Assembly (NCBI GenBank): GCA_963926355.1
Contig: CAWUWW010000001.1
Coordinates: 186,001-250,000 of the forward strand
Source: SCGC-AAA076-P13 sp963926355
GTDB lineage: Bacteria; Pseudomonadota; Gammaproteobacteria; Magnimaribacterales; D2472
Direction: 5' to 3'
DNA: 64,000 nucleotides
How positions within the stretch are numbered: the stretch's first letter is position 1; each line of letters opens with the position of its first letter. The notes under the pieces were generated by a model. It was not told the DNA's origin. It saw only the letters and a program-made list of their open reading frames with translations, and did not search any database. Positions 1-8,444 of this stretch are shown here, one piece after another. The position numbers and the translations under genes are program-made.

Positions 1-75
1 AGTGGGGCTAGGTTCAAGCTCCCAGCAAAAAAGGGAGAAGTTAGAGAGCCCTCATGGTCAGGATTTTTAAGATAA
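1..75 (+). CDS. tolB: TolB, C-terminal end only (partial)
   Basis: Frame 1 is open from the left edge to a TAA at 73-75 and encodes a 24-residue tail containing RFKLPAKKGEVREPSWS. This resembles the C-terminus of the periplasmic beta-propeller protein TolB, where a 'LP..EGDVREPAWSPF' ending is typical. Immediate linkage to pal, 16 bases downstream, is the normal Tol-Pal order. TolB works in the periplasm with Pal, TolA, TolQ and TolR to keep the outer membrane constricted at division. Most of the gene lies outside the window, so its integrity cannot be judged. Confidence 0.8.
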   Translation, partial: SGARFKLPAKKGEVREPSWSGFLR

Positions 76-91
76 CTTACAGGAGATAATA

Positions 92-595
92 ATGCCTAAA
101 ACACCACATATATTCACAAGTAATTTCTTTGGAATAGTAATATTTACTATTGTTCTATCATCATGCTCTAGCATGAATGTAACAGAAGAAACTTTATATA
201 ATAGAGATGTTCAAACGGTCCAAGCTTCAGTTGCTGACGATGCATCAATTGATTACGAAACTAAAGCAATTTTTACGAATGCTACAGTTTTATTTGAATT
301 TGATAGCTTTAATCTATCTAGCAAATCCATTCAAACTTTAAAAGGAGCTGTTGCTGCAATGAAGAGTAATTCAGCAATCAAAATAACTATTTCTGGCCAT
401 GCAGATGAAAGAGGAACGAGAGAATATAATTTAGCTCTAGGGCAGAGAAGGGCAGAATCTGTTAAGGATTATTTTGCTCTAAACGGAATCAATAAGTCCA
501 GAGTATCTGTAAAAAGCTACGGCGAAGAAAGACCTCTTGCATATGGAACTGACGAAATAAGCTATGCAAAAAATAGAAGAGCAGAAATTAATTAG
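92..595 (+). CDS. pal: Peptidoglycan-associated lipoprotein Pal
   Basis: Outer-membrane lipoprotein that anchors the outer membrane to peptidoglycan in the Tol-Pal system. Residues 1-25 form a lipoprotein signal ending in the lipobox LSSC with Cys25 as the lipidation site. Residues about 60-167 are an OmpA-like peptidoglycan-binding domain with the characteristic GHADERGTREYNLALGQRRA stretch. Length (167 aa) is normal. The ATG has a good ribosome site (AGGAGA) 6 bases upstream. It sits between the tolB end and cpoB, separated from cpoB by 3 bases, so the three are probably one transcript. Confidence 0.97.
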   Translation: MPKTPHIFTSNFFGIVIFTIVLSSCSSMNVTEETLYNRDVQTVQASVADDASIDYETKAIFTNATVLFEFDSFNLSSKSIQTLKGAVAAMKSNSAIKITISGHADERGTREYNLALGQRRAESVKDYFALNGINKSRVSVKSYGEERPLAYGTDEISYAKNRRAEIN

Positions 596-598
596 TAT

Positions 599-1255
599 AT
601 GAAACTATCTTCTTTCTTATCTTCAATAGTTTTAACAGGACTCTTATCCTTTTCTTTATCAGCTGAAGATAAGGAAGTTGTTCAAGCTGATATTCTTTTT
701 TTAAAGATGCAGGAGCTTGAATCTGAAATAGCTGATCTGAGAAATAAAGTTGAATCTCAGGAATACCTCATTGAAAAGCTCATCAAGGAATCTATAGGCA
801 CTAAAAATGAAGTAGATGAATCAGAGCCTGGGGAAGTAATTACCGATTCCGCAATTAGATTTAAAGGTATTGAGGATATAAAAAGCAAAGAAGATATTTA
901 TGAATCTGCAACTAAAGCACTAGAGACACAGGATTTTGAAAAAGCCTTTACTCTTTTTAAATATTTTGTTGAAAGTTTTAAAGATGATGAGAAAACCCCG
1001 TTATCTTATTTTTGGCTTGGAGAAATATCTATTATTAATAATAATTTAGAGGCATCTAAAGATTATTTTATGGAGCTTATATCTTCATTCCCTGAGCACT
1101 ACAGAGTGCCGCTTGCACATAAAAAAATAGGTGATATTTACCTTAAAAATAATGACCTAGATATGGCAAAAGATAGGTACAGATTTGTGGTTAGAGAGTA
1201 TCCAAATAACACTGCTTCATCTTTAGCCTTGCAGTTATTGAAAAATATGGAATAA
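599..1255 (+). CDS. cpoB: Cell division coordinator CpoB (YbgF)
   Basis: Periplasmic partner of TolA and PBP1B that couples outer-membrane constriction to septal peptidoglycan synthesis. Residues 1-22 look like a cleaved signal peptide (hydrophobic stretch, then SLSA/ED). Residues about 25-65 are a heptad-rich coiled coil (QELESEIADLRNKVESQ), and residues about 100-215 carry TPR-type repeats. It is somewhat shorter (218 aa) than the E. coli protein. It starts 3 bases after pal stops. Identity rests on architecture and the Tol-Pal context. Confidence 0.93.
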   Translation: MKLSSFLSSIVLTGLLSFSLSAEDKEVVQADILFLKMQELESEIADLRNKVESQEYLIEKLIKESIGTKNEVDESEPGEVITDSAIRFKGIEDIKSKEDIYESATKALETQDFEKAFTLFKYFVESFKDDEKTPLSYFWLGEISIINNNLEASKDYFMELISSFPEHYRVPLAHKKIGDIYLKNNDLDMAKDRYRFVVREYPNNTASSLALQLLKNME

Positions 1256-1282
1256 TCACCTTTTTTTATTGTGTATAACCGC

Positions 1283-1358
1283 GGGTCGCTAGCTCAGCTG
1301 GTAGAGCAGTTGACTTTTAATCAATTGGTCACAGGTTCGAATCCTGTGCGACCCACCA
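1283..1358 (+). tRNA. tRNA-Lys (anticodon TTT)
   Basis: A 76-base cloverleaf nearly identical in layout to E. coli tRNA-Lys. The acceptor arms GGGTCGC (1283-1289) and GCGACCC (1348-1354) pair perfectly, followed by discriminator A and an encoded CCA (1356-1358). The D arm has AGCTCAGCTGGTAGAGC, and the T arm has GGTTCGAATCC. The anticodon loop CTTTTAA places TTT at 1316-1318. It lies between cpoB and a transporter gene, as lysine tRNAs often follow the Tol-Pal locus in gammaproteobacteria. Confidence 0.99.
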
Positions 1359-1381
1359 CCTTTTATGCATAATTAAATTTT

Positions 1382-2641
1382 ATGAAATCTATAAAAAAAA
1401 TAATTGGCAAAACTTTTGAAACTTTTTCAAAAGATTCATTGTTATCGGGCTTTCTTTTCTTTTTAGTCCTTTCATCTTGGTATATCTTGAGGCCTGTAAG
1501 GAATGAAATGGCCGTTCAAAATGCCTCTGACCTTCCACTCTTGCTTGCTGCAGGAGCCCTTGTCATGCTGTTAGTAAACCCAATTTATTCATGGGTGGCA
1601 TCAAGATCAAACCTTAAGAGAATCATTATCTCTTGCTACTCATTTTTAATTTTCAATTTATTATCTTTCTTATATGCATGGAGAGTTCTGGGTTTGGGTG
1701 ATTCAATTTTCCTCGGTCAGGTTTTTTATATTTGGTGTAATGTTTACTCATTCTTTGTAGTCTCAATTTTCTGGGTATTGATAATAAATATTTTTAGAAA
1801 CTCTAAATCAAGATCCTTTTATGGAGTGATTGCTGCAGGTGGTTCTATTGGTGCTTTTTTTGGTTCTGCGATATCTAAAAGATTTGCTTATTCTTTTGAA
1901 GAATTTGGATTAGAGTTCTTCTCACTTTCTGCTGCTATTATACTTTTCATTGCCATGATGGTCGCTATTTTTATTATTAACACTAGTAACTCTATGAAAG
2001 ATAATAATGAATCTGAAGCAGTTGGTGGGGATGGTTTGGATGCTATTAGAAATGTAATTAAAATTTCTGAAATTAGATCTATAGCATTATATACCTGGGT
2101 ATGGACAGCATTGATGACGGTTCACTGGGTTACCGCCATAACAATTATTGACGGTTGGTCTCAAGATCCACAAGAAAGAATTATTTTTTTTAGTCTTATA
2201 GAGCAAGTAGTTACGCCACTAACCTTAATTACACAGCTATTTCTAACAAATAGTATTATTAAATATTGGGGCATTAAAAATATATTAATTTCATATGGGT
2301 TTTTATTTTTATTAGCATTTATTTCCTATGGTTTTATGCCATCTATAACAGTTGTAGCTATAGCAACAGTAGTTTTAAGGCTTTTTGAATATGGAATTAA
2401 CAAACCAACACGAGAAATAATTTATAGCTTCTTAAATAAAAATGATAGATATAAGTCATCGGTATTTATAGATACTTTTATTACACGATTTGGTGATTTA
2501 ACTGGTGTTAGTTTTATTGCTTTAGGAAAAATGGCAAGTATTGGATTTAGTATTATGCCAGTGTTGGCAATTCCATTTGCAGCAGTTCTTTCCTATATAG
2601 GGATTAAAGTTTCAAAAGGCCCATCACTTAAAGACCTCTAG
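1382..2641 (+). CDS. TLC/ATP-ADP-translocase-like membrane transporter
   Basis: A 419-residue integral membrane protein with about ten to twelve hydrophobic segments. The N-terminal motif YILRPVRNEMAV (residues 34-45) and the FYGVIAAGGSIGAFFGS stretch recall the NTP/NDP exchange (TLC) branch of the major facilitator superfamily. In obligate intracellular bacteria that branch imports host ATP; free-living bacteria carry distant members of unknown substrate. I infer a transporter but cannot name the substrate. It follows tRNA-Lys by 23 bases and its 3' end overlaps convergent bepA by 14 bases. A generic MFS permease is the alternative. Confidence 0.65.
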   Translation: MKSIKKIIGKTFETFSKDSLLSGFLFFLVLSSWYILRPVRNEMAVQNASDLPLLLAAGALVMLLVNPIYSWVASRSNLKRIIISCYSFLIFNLLSFLYAWRVLGLGDSIFLGQVFYIWCNVYSFFVVSIFWVLIINIFRNSKSRSFYGVIAAGGSIGAFFGSAISKRFAYSFEEFGLEFFSLSAAIILFIAMMVAIFIINTSNSMKDNNESEAVGGDGLDAIRNVIKISEIRSIALYTWVWTALMTVHWVTAITIIDGWSQDPQERIIFFSLIEQVVTPLTLITQLFLTNSIIKYWGIKNILISYGFLFLLAFISYGFMPSITVVAIATVVLRLFEYGINKPTREIIYSFLNKNDRYKSSVFIDTFITRFGDLTGVSFIALGKMASIGFSIMPVLAIPFAAVLSYIGIKVSKGPSLKDL

Positions 2642-4055
2642 ATTTTTCAACTGCTTTTTTAATAGAAATAATTTGTGTCATTATTCTTTCGGAGACTTGG
2701 AAATTATTTTTTGTAAGATTTAACGCAAACTCTAATTGATTTAAAGCCTGTTCATTTTCTCCAAGGAGTAAAAAGTATTCTGCTCTGCTCTGATGATAAC
2801 CAACTATATTTTTACCATCTCTTTGGATCTCTGATAGAAGTAACCACAACTCTGGGTTAGTATTTTTTCTTAGTAGTTGATCTCTTATAAGTTCTTCCGA
2901 CTGAGGGTATTTGCCCATTTCAATAAGTAATTTCGCTTTAGTTATTGATAGAGGATAGTTTTTAGGCGAGATATCTAAAAAAACATCAGAAAGATAAAGG
3001 GCATCATTGTATTTTTTTGCGTTGGTTAATATTTCAACCTTAGATGTATTTAAAAGTAAGTTTTTTGGATATTTTCTTATCAATTGATTTATAAGTTCTA
3101 GACTATTAGAAAAATCATTAATTTTATTATATGCAAGAGCTAGACCATATATATTTGAATCAGATCGACTTTCCTTAACTCTTGATTTAAAGACTCTTAC
3201 AGAGTTCGATGGTATTTTTTCATAATATATTTCTAATCTAGATTTAATAAAAGAATACTCAAGACTATTTTCCTTTGCCCCTGGCTCAGAAATATTTTCT
3301 GCTGCATTAAATGCATCACTTATTCTTGACGATGAAAGCGGGTGAGTAAGAAGAAATTCAGGAGGAATGTCGCCTGAAAGTCTTCTCATATTGCTCATAT
3401 TTTCAAACATTTTACCCATTGATTTAGGGTCGTATCCCGCTTTGATTAAATTTATAAAACCAACTCTATCTGCTTCTTTTTCAAAAAGCCTGCTATATCT
3501 TAGGCTTTCACTTTGAATAGCTGCAGGCCCAAGTGCGATCGCATTAGGGTTTTTACTTATCATCGCAATAGCAATAGAAGATGCCATTACTAATGCAGAG
3601 GCCAAACTTGCATCTTTGGCTTTTAAAACATTTCTAGCAAAGTGTCTTTGACTTAAATGAGCAAGTTCATGAGATAGCACTGATGCAAATTGACCTTCAT
3701 TATCGGCATTTAAAAAAAGACCACCATTCACGCCAATTATTCCACCGGGAGCAGCAAATGCATTAAGTGAGCTATCATCAATTAGTAGCACTGAAAAGTA
3801 TCTATCTTTTACTTGGCTATATTCAGAGAGCCTATAAATTAATAATTCTGTATATTCATGAATTATCGGGTCTGGTATTAAAGGAGCTTGCGAATATATT
3901 TGTTTCAGGAATTCATTTCCAATAGCCTTCTCTTGACTTGAAGAAACAGCCCCTGAAACTCTATCGCCAAGTTCTGGAAAAGCATCATCTGTAGCTTCAT
4001 TGCAAAAAGAAAAGGAAATAAAGCTAGCTAAGATAAAAATAATATAATTTTTCAT
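2628..4055 (-). CDS. bepA: Periplasmic M48 metalloprotease/chaperone BepA
   Basis: Zinc metalloprotease that assists or degrades LptD and BamA assembly intermediates at the outer membrane. From the start chosen here (475 aa) residues 1-18 are a signal peptide (MKNYIIFILASFISFSFC), the zinc site is HELAH at 129-133 with the third ligand Glu194 in EADRVG, and the C-terminal third carries TPR repeats. A longer frame begins at 4115 but would put 20 extra residues before the signal peptide, so I use the ATG at 4053-4055, although neither start has a clear ribosome site. It is convergent with the upstream transporter and divergent from perM. Confidence 0.92.
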   Translation of the reverse strand: MKNYIIFILASFISFSFCNEATDDAFPELGDRVSGAVSSSQEKAIGNEFLKQIYSQAPLIPDPIIHEYTELLIYRLSEYSQVKDRYFSVLLIDDSSLNAFAAPGGIIGVNGGLFLNADNEGQFASVLSHELAHLSQRHFARNVLKAKDASLASALVMASSIAIAMISKNPNAIALGPAAIQSESLRYSRLFEKEADRVGFINLIKAGYDPKSMGKMFENMSNMRRLSGDIPPEFLLTHPLSSSRISDAFNAAENISEPGAKENSLEYSFIKSRLEIYYEKIPSNSVRVFKSRVKESRSDSNIYGLALAYNKINDFSNSLELINQLIRKYPKNLLLNTSKVEILTNAKKYNDALYLSDVFLDISPKNYPLSITKAKLLIEMGKYPQSEELIRDQLLRKNTNPELWLLLSEIQRDGKNIVGYHQSRAEYFLLLGENEQALNQLEFALNLTKNNFQVSERIMTQIISIKKAVEKSRGL

Positions 4056-4139
4056 ATTTAATTGTTTAAATAACATACAAATTGTTTTACCTGCAAAACT
4101 AACATAAAAGAGCATTTTGGATTACTATGAATCTTTGTT

Positions 4140-4169
4140 ATTGTATACATTATTATATATACAATGTAT
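4140..4169. promoter_or_regulatory. Palindromic bepA/perM intergenic region
   Basis: The 167-base divergent spacer between bepA and perM contains the 8-base palindrome TGTATACA (4142-4149), an inverted repeat ATTGTATA (4140-4147)/TATACAAT (4158-4165), and the nearly perfect palindrome ATACAATGTAT (4159-4169). Such symmetry is compatible with an operator or hairpin, but AT-rich sequence produces these by chance fairly often. A TTGACC hexamer at 4170-4175 could be a -35 element for perM, yet I see no convincing -10 at the right distance. Confidence 0.3.
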
Positions 4170-4222
4170 TTGACCATGATTATGTATGCAAAGTTTCAAT
4201 AAAAAATTTATAAAAGTAAAAA

Positions 4223-5269
4223 ATGATTGAGCAATTAAATAGTTTTTTTAAGAAAATTTTTAATAATGAAGAGACCATTATCTTTTCAGTATTAATTATA
4301 TTTACCTTTGTTATGTTCATGTTTTTTGGATCTGTCTTAACTCCTTTTTTAATTAGTATAGTTGTGGCATACCTTCTAGTAGGAGTCCAAAAGAAGATTG
4401 AATCTTTTAATGTAAGTAAAAAAATATCACTAATACTTACATTTTTAATATTTATTATTGCTTCCCTAACACTATTGGTTTGGCTGGTACCGCTTTTATA
4501 TATTCAGTTGCAGGCATTTGTTTTAGATATACCTAATTTATTTAACGATTTTTTAACTTTTGTTGCAGCTCTTCCAGCTACATATCCAGATCTTATTTCC
4601 TCAGAACAGATTTCCATATTCTTTCAAGCAGTATCATCTGAGCTTTCATCCATTACGCAGAACCTTGTTAAGTCATCAATATCAGGAATCCAAAGTACTA
4701 TTACAGTTCTTTTATACATAATACTTTTTCCCATTTTGGTATATTTTTTCTTATTTGACAGAAAAAATATTATAGATGGCCTTATAAAGATAATTCCTGG
4801 AAAAAGAGAAATGCTTTCCAATGTATGGGCAGAAATGGATGGGCAGTTAAGTAATTACGTTCGAGGAAAAACCCTCGAGATATTTATTGTTGGCGTTACA
4901 GCTGCAATTATTTTTACTTCGTTGGGGCTTAAGTATTCTGCATTACTTTCAGTCCTAGTTGGTTTATCAGTTATTATTCCGTATGTGGGAGCTTTTTTAG
5001 TTACCATTCCTGTAATAATAGTTGGTTTGATTCAATTTGGTCTAGAACCTTCCTTTTATATACTCTTAGGACTCTACCTATTACTCCAAGCCCTTGATGG
5101 AAATCTATTAGTTCCTATTATTTTCTCAGATGCTGTAAAACTTCATCCTGTTGCCATTATTTTGGCAGTATTTATTTTTGGAAGTATGTTTGGTTTCTGG
5201 GGTGTATTCTTTGCCATACCTATGGCAACCTTTATTAAAGCAGTTTGGAACGCTTGGCCATCAAATTAA
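4223..5269 (+). CDS. perM: PerM/AI-2E family permease
   Basis: A 348-residue inner-membrane protein of the AI-2 exporter superfamily (PF01594). It has two N-terminal membrane segments, a non-hydrophobic loop around residues 90-150, then a dense C-terminal membrane bundle including the GLSVIIPYVGAFLVTIPVI segment typical of the family. Members export small molecules or ions; the substrate of PerM is unsettled, so only family-level function is offered. In E. coli perM lies beside bepA, the same neighbour seen here. The gene ends 7 bases before convergent bcp. Confidence 0.85.
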   Translation: MIEQLNSFFKKIFNNEETIIFSVLIIFTFVMFMFFGSVLTPFLISIVVAYLLVGVQKKIESFNVSKKISLILTFLIFIIASLTLLVWLVPLLYIQLQAFVLDIPNLFNDFLTFVAALPATYPDLISSEQISIFFQAVSSELSSITQNLVKSSISGIQSTITVLLYIILFPILVYFFLFDRKNIIDGLIKIIPGKREMLSNVWAEMDGQLSNYVRGKTLEIFIVGVTAAIIFTSLGLKYSALLSVLVGLSVIIPYVGAFLVTIPVIIVGLIQFGLEPSFYILLGLYLLLQALDGNLLVPIIFSDAVKLHPVAIILAVFIFGSMFGFWGVFFAIPMATFIKAVWNAWPSN

Positions 5270-5276
5270 ACAACCT

Positions 5277-5747
5277 TTAATCTAAATCTTTAACTGCAGC
5301 TAAAACCTCTTCGACGTGTCCAGTTACCTTAACCATTCTCCATTCTTTAATAACCTTACCCTCAACATTTATTAAAAAAGTACTTCTATCTATTCCTATA
5401 TATTGTCTTCCATACATTGATTTTAATTTCATAACATCAAATGCTTTGCATACTTTTTCATCTGGATCTGAAAGAAGCTCAAAAGGAAAAGATTGTTTTA
5501 ATTTAAAATTTTCATGGGATTTAATACTTTCACGTGAAACTCCAATTATCTCTGCGTTAAGTTTTTTAAATTTTTTATAATTATCCCTAAAGTCTTGCCC
5601 TTCAGTTGTACACCCGGGAGTGCTATCTTTTGGATAGAAATACATTACTAAGTTTTTGCCAAGAAAATCTAAATTTGAAAGGGTTAAATTGCTGGTAGAT
5701 TCAGCTTTAAAGTTTGGACATTTTTTGCCTTCTAGTTTTTTTGTCAT
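5277..5747 (-). CDS. bcp: Peroxiredoxin Bcp/PrxQ type
   Basis: Thiol peroxidase reducing hydrogen peroxide and organic hydroperoxides in the cytoplasm. The peroxidatic cysteine is Cys46 in DSTPGCTTEG, with the family PKDSTPGCT surroundings. The position five residues later, a resolving Cys in E. coli Bcp, is Gln51, so this is not the atypical 2-Cys form; other cysteines are Cys10 and Cys100. Length (156 aa) is normal. The start has an AGGAAA ribosome site. In E. coli bcp lies near dapA, and here dapA is divergent next door. Confidence 0.94.
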   Translation of the reverse strand: MTKKLEGKKCPNFKAESTSNLTLSNLDFLGKNLVMYFYPKDSTPGCTTEGQDFRDNYKKFKKLNAEIIGVSRESIKSHENFKLKQSFPFELLSDPDEKVCKAFDVMKLKSMYGRQYIGIDRSTFLINVEGKVIKEWRMVKVTGHVEEVLAAVKDLD

Positions 5748-5813
5748 AAGATTTCCTAATTAGATTTGATTTAAAATAGTGTATAGTTCTATTTTTTACT
5801 GTAATTTTTTTTG

Positions 5814-6704
5814 ATGCAAGCATTACATGGAAGTTTAGTTGCTTTAGTTACCCCTATGTCCCCAAGTGGAGATGTTGATTACGCGTCCCTTGAAAAGTTA
5901 ATAGACTGGCATATTGCAGAAGGAACTAACGGTATTGTATCAGTTGGCACTACAGGCGAGTCATCGACACTTAACCCTATTGAGCATATTGATGTTATTG
6001 ACTTTACTGTTAAGCATGTAAAAAAAAGAATACCAGTAATAGCTGGAACAGGAGCCAATTCTACACAAGAGGCTATTGAGCTAACACAGGAATCAAAACA
6101 ACTTGGATCTGATTACGCTCTTCTAGTCACACCTTATTATAATAAGCCAAATCAGAAGGGATTGATTGCTCACTATGAAGCAATAGCTAATGCTGTTGAT
6201 ATTCCTCAAATTTTATATAATGTACCTTCACGAACTGCCTGCGATCTTCTTCCATCAAGCACGCAGATTCTTTCAGAACATACTAATATCGTTGGAATAA
6301 AGGAAGCCTTAGATAGCATGGATAGGATCAAAGAATTGGTAGAAATATCCAATCAAGCCAGAGGTAATTTTCTTATATATTCTGGAGATGATCCAACTTT
6401 CATGGAATCTCTTACTCTTGGAGCTCACGGAGTCATTTCTGTAGCAGCAAATATAGTACCAAAATCAATTTCAGATATTTGCTCCATGGTTAAAGCTAAT
6501 AAAATTAGTGATGCTAAAGAATTAAATTTTAACAATAGCGAGCTTTTTAGATTATTATTTATTGAATCTAATCCCATACCTGCAAAATGGATGCTTTATA
6601 AAATGGGCCTAATTCAAAATGCAATTAGACTACCTTTAATAGAATTAGACGGAACTTACCACCATGATGTTATGTCTGAGATTAAACAACTAGGATTACT
6701 ATGA
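5814..6704 (+). CDS. dapA: 4-hydroxy-tetrahydrodipicolinate synthase
   Basis: Condenses pyruvate with aspartate semialdehyde, the first committed step to diaminopimelate and lysine. The TIM-barrel aldolase signatures are present: Schiff-base Lys163 in VGIKEAL, Tyr135 in ILYNVPSRT, and the pyruvate-binding GTTGESSTL around residues 45-53. Length is the usual 296 aa. A TTG directly precedes the ATG; I use the ATG at 5814. The stop overlaps the bamC start by four bases (ATGA), and dapA-bamC-purC is a conserved gammaproteobacterial order. Confidence 0.97.
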   Translation: MQALHGSLVALVTPMSPSGDVDYASLEKLIDWHIAEGTNGIVSVGTTGESSTLNPIEHIDVIDFTVKHVKKRIPVIAGTGANSTQEAIELTQESKQLGSDYALLVTPYYNKPNQKGLIAHYEAIANAVDIPQILYNVPSRTACDLLPSSTQILSEHTNIVGIKEALDSMDRIKELVEISNQARGNFLIYSGDDPTFMESLTLGAHGVISVAANIVPKSISDICSMVKANKISDAKELNFNNSELFRLLFIESNPIPAKWMLYKMGLIQNAIRLPLIELDGTYHHDVMSEIKQLGLL

Positions 6705-7684
6705 TTAAAAAATTAACATTACTAAGCACAATTTTCTTTATCTCTTCCTGCTCTTACATTTCTGGTCCTGAGGGAATGTTCCCATCAACTGAGTATGATT
6801 TTCTTTCTGAAGATGTTGAGGATAGTATTTCTATTCCAAATGGCATGGATTCAGTAAAGCTAGAAAATCATTATCCCGTTGGAGATTTTGAAGCCATTAA
6901 GGAAGATCAGGATGTCCCTAAGCCAAGGCAGATATTTGCTTCATCAGGAAATAGCTCTGTTCAGCTAAGAAGATTGGGTGAATTAATGTGGATTTATATT
7001 GAGACGCTGCCATCTACCTCATGGCCAATATCTAAAAATTTCTGGGAAACATCCTCTTATCAAATATTAAGTGCAAACCCTGATCATGGTGAGATAGTCA
7101 TTGACTATGACGAATCTTCAGTTTTAAAAATGAAGATAGAGCATGGTATTAAGGAGGCATCCACAGAAATATTTTTAATCCAAGTGAATAAAGACTCTGG
7201 TGAGTTAGTTAGTAATATAGAGCTGATTCAATCAGAACTTGAAAAGGTTGTGAATTATTTTGCAGAATCTGTAGATAACTTCTCAGGAACGTCACTAGCT
7301 GCTCAGAATCTTAATGAAATTAAAAAAGCTAAAATTTATACTGAAAATGGCCAAACTATTATAGAGCTAGACCTTAGTTTTAACAGAGCCTGGTCTTCAG
7401 TTAGCAAGGCATTAATAGCTGCTAATATTGTTTCTAATGACAAAGATAGGAGCAATGGAATATTTTATGTCAGTTATGCTAAGGAAGACGAAGATGGGTT
7501 TTTATCATTCCTAGGATTTGGAAAAAATAATACGAACTCCAAAACGTCATTTACAGAAGAGGCTCAGTTTGAAATTAATATCGTTGAAAAAAATAATAAA
7601 TCCTATGTAAAAGCAATATCAAAGAATGGTAAAATTGAAGAGTCGGAACAGCTTCTGTCAAAAATAAACGAATCACTTAATTAA
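6701..7684 (+). CDS. bamC: Outer-membrane assembly lipoprotein BamC
   Basis: Lipoprotein subunit of the BAM complex that inserts beta-barrel proteins into the outer membrane. The signal ends in a lipobox with lipidated Cys17 (ISSC). The unstructured N-terminal segment after the Cys is followed by two helix-grip-like domains (roughly residues 90-200 and 210-327), the NlpB/BamC architecture. Length (327 aa) is close to the E. coli protein (344). Sequence conservation is modest, so the call leans on domain layout and on its position between dapA and purC. Confidence 0.9.
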   Translation: MIKKLTLLSTIFFISSCSYISGPEGMFPSTEYDFLSEDVEDSISIPNGMDSVKLENHYPVGDFEAIKEDQDVPKPRQIFASSGNSSVQLRRLGELMWIYIETLPSTSWPISKNFWETSSYQILSANPDHGEIVIDYDESSVLKMKIEHGIKEASTEIFLIQVNKDSGELVSNIELIQSELEKVVNYFAESVDNFSGTSLAAQNLNEIKKAKIYTENGQTIIELDLSFNRAWSSVSKALIAANIVSNDKDRSNGIFYVSYAKEDEDGFLSFLGFGKNNTNSKTSFTEEAQFEINIVEKNNKSYVKAISKNGKIEESEQLLSKINESLN

Positions 7685-7698
7685 TAACTAATAAAACT

Positions 7699-8418
7699 AT
7701 GGAAAAAATACAAGAAATTACGAAAGGTAAAGCTAAGTCCCTATATACAACATCTAACGATGATCAATTAATAATGCACTTTAGTGATGATACTTCAGCT
7801 TTTGATGGTAAAAAGATGGAAGCTTTAATGGGGAAAGGGTCTGTTAATAATCAGTTTAATGCTTTTATCTTGGAGCATCTTCAAAAGAGTGGCGTAGATA
7901 CTCATCTAATAAAGGTGCTAAATAATACTGATTCTTTAGTTTATAAGCTTGATATGTTCCCAATCGAATGTGTTATAAGAAACAGGGCATCTGGTTCAAT
8001 ATGTAGGAGACTTGGAACAGAAGATGGCTTAATCTTAAATGACCCTTTATTTGAATTCTTTTACAAAGACGACGACCTCGGAGATCCTTTAATTAATGAC
8101 GAGCATATTATTTCATTTGGCTGGGCTAAAAAAGACCAGATAGATGAAATGAAATTGCTGACATATAAGATTAATACCATTCTTACTGAGCTTTTTATAA
8201 ATTCGGGATTAATTCTAGTAGATTTTAAGGTTGAGTTTGGTGTTTATAAAGGCAAGATATTACTTGCTGATGAATTTACTCCAGACGGCTGCAGACTTTG
8301 GGATTCAGAAACTTTAAAAAAAATGGATAAAGATAGATTTAGACAAGGCCTTGGAGATGTTGTTGAGTCATACCATCAAGTTGCAGACAGGCTAGGTATG
8401 AATATAATACTTGACTAA
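7699..8418 (+). CDS. purC: SAICAR synthetase
   Basis: Phosphoribosylaminoimidazole-succinocarboxamide synthase, which joins aspartate to CAIR in de novo purine synthesis using ATP. The N-terminal KGKAKSLY glycine-poor ATP loop, the FPIECVIRNRASGS segment (about residues 88-101) and the DEFTPDGCRLWD motif (about residues 194-205) are family signatures. Length (239 aa) is normal. Its last codons contain the -35 element and IscR operator of the next gene, so this 3' end is constrained by both protein and regulation. Confidence 0.97.
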   Translation: MEKIQEITKGKAKSLYTTSNDDQLIMHFSDDTSAFDGKKMEALMGKGSVNNQFNAFILEHLQKSGVDTHLIKVLNNTDSLVYKLDMFPIECVIRNRASGSICRRLGTEDGLILNDPLFEFFYKDDDLGDPLINDEHIISFGWAKKDQIDEMKLLTYKINTILTELFINSGLILVDFKVEFGVYKGKILLADEFTPDGCRLWDSETLKKMDKDRFRQGLGDVVESYHQVADRLGMNIILD

Positions 8419-8431
8419 AACAGTCAGGTAT
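8407..8431 (+). promoter_or_regulatory. IscR type 1 operator
   Basis: Two half-sites, ATACTTGACT (8407-8416) and AGTCAGGTAT (8422-8431), are separated by AAAAC and form a nearly perfect dyad (9 of 10 arm positions). As I recall it, the E. coli type 1 IscR consensus is ATASYYGACT, five A/T-rich bases, AGTCRRSTAT; all 25 positions fit here. The site overlaps the -35 hexamer of the iscR promoter and the last codons and stop of purC. Binding by [2Fe-2S]-IscR would block polymerase, giving autorepression when clusters are plentiful. Confidence 0.85.
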
Positions 8432-8438
8432 TTATAAT
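8411..8438 (+). promoter_or_regulatory. iscR promoter (sigma-70 type)
   Basis: A -35 hexamer TTGACT (8411-8416) and a consensus -10 hexamer TATAAT (8433-8438) are spaced by 16 bases. Start of transcription would be expected about 6-8 bases after the -10, that is at or next to the GTG start codon of iscR at 8445. No Shine-Dalgarno sequence precedes that GTG at a usable distance. The promoter lies inside the IscR operator and the purC terminal codons. Confidence 0.75.
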
Positions 8439-8444
8439 TCATCT

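Noticed and set aside
1359..1381. Integration site (att) next to tRNA-Lys
   Set aside because: No integrase, no repeated tRNA 3' end and only housekeeping genes follow.
4056..4115. Longer BepA start
   Set aside because: Adds 20 residues ahead of a complete signal peptide and has no better ribosome site.
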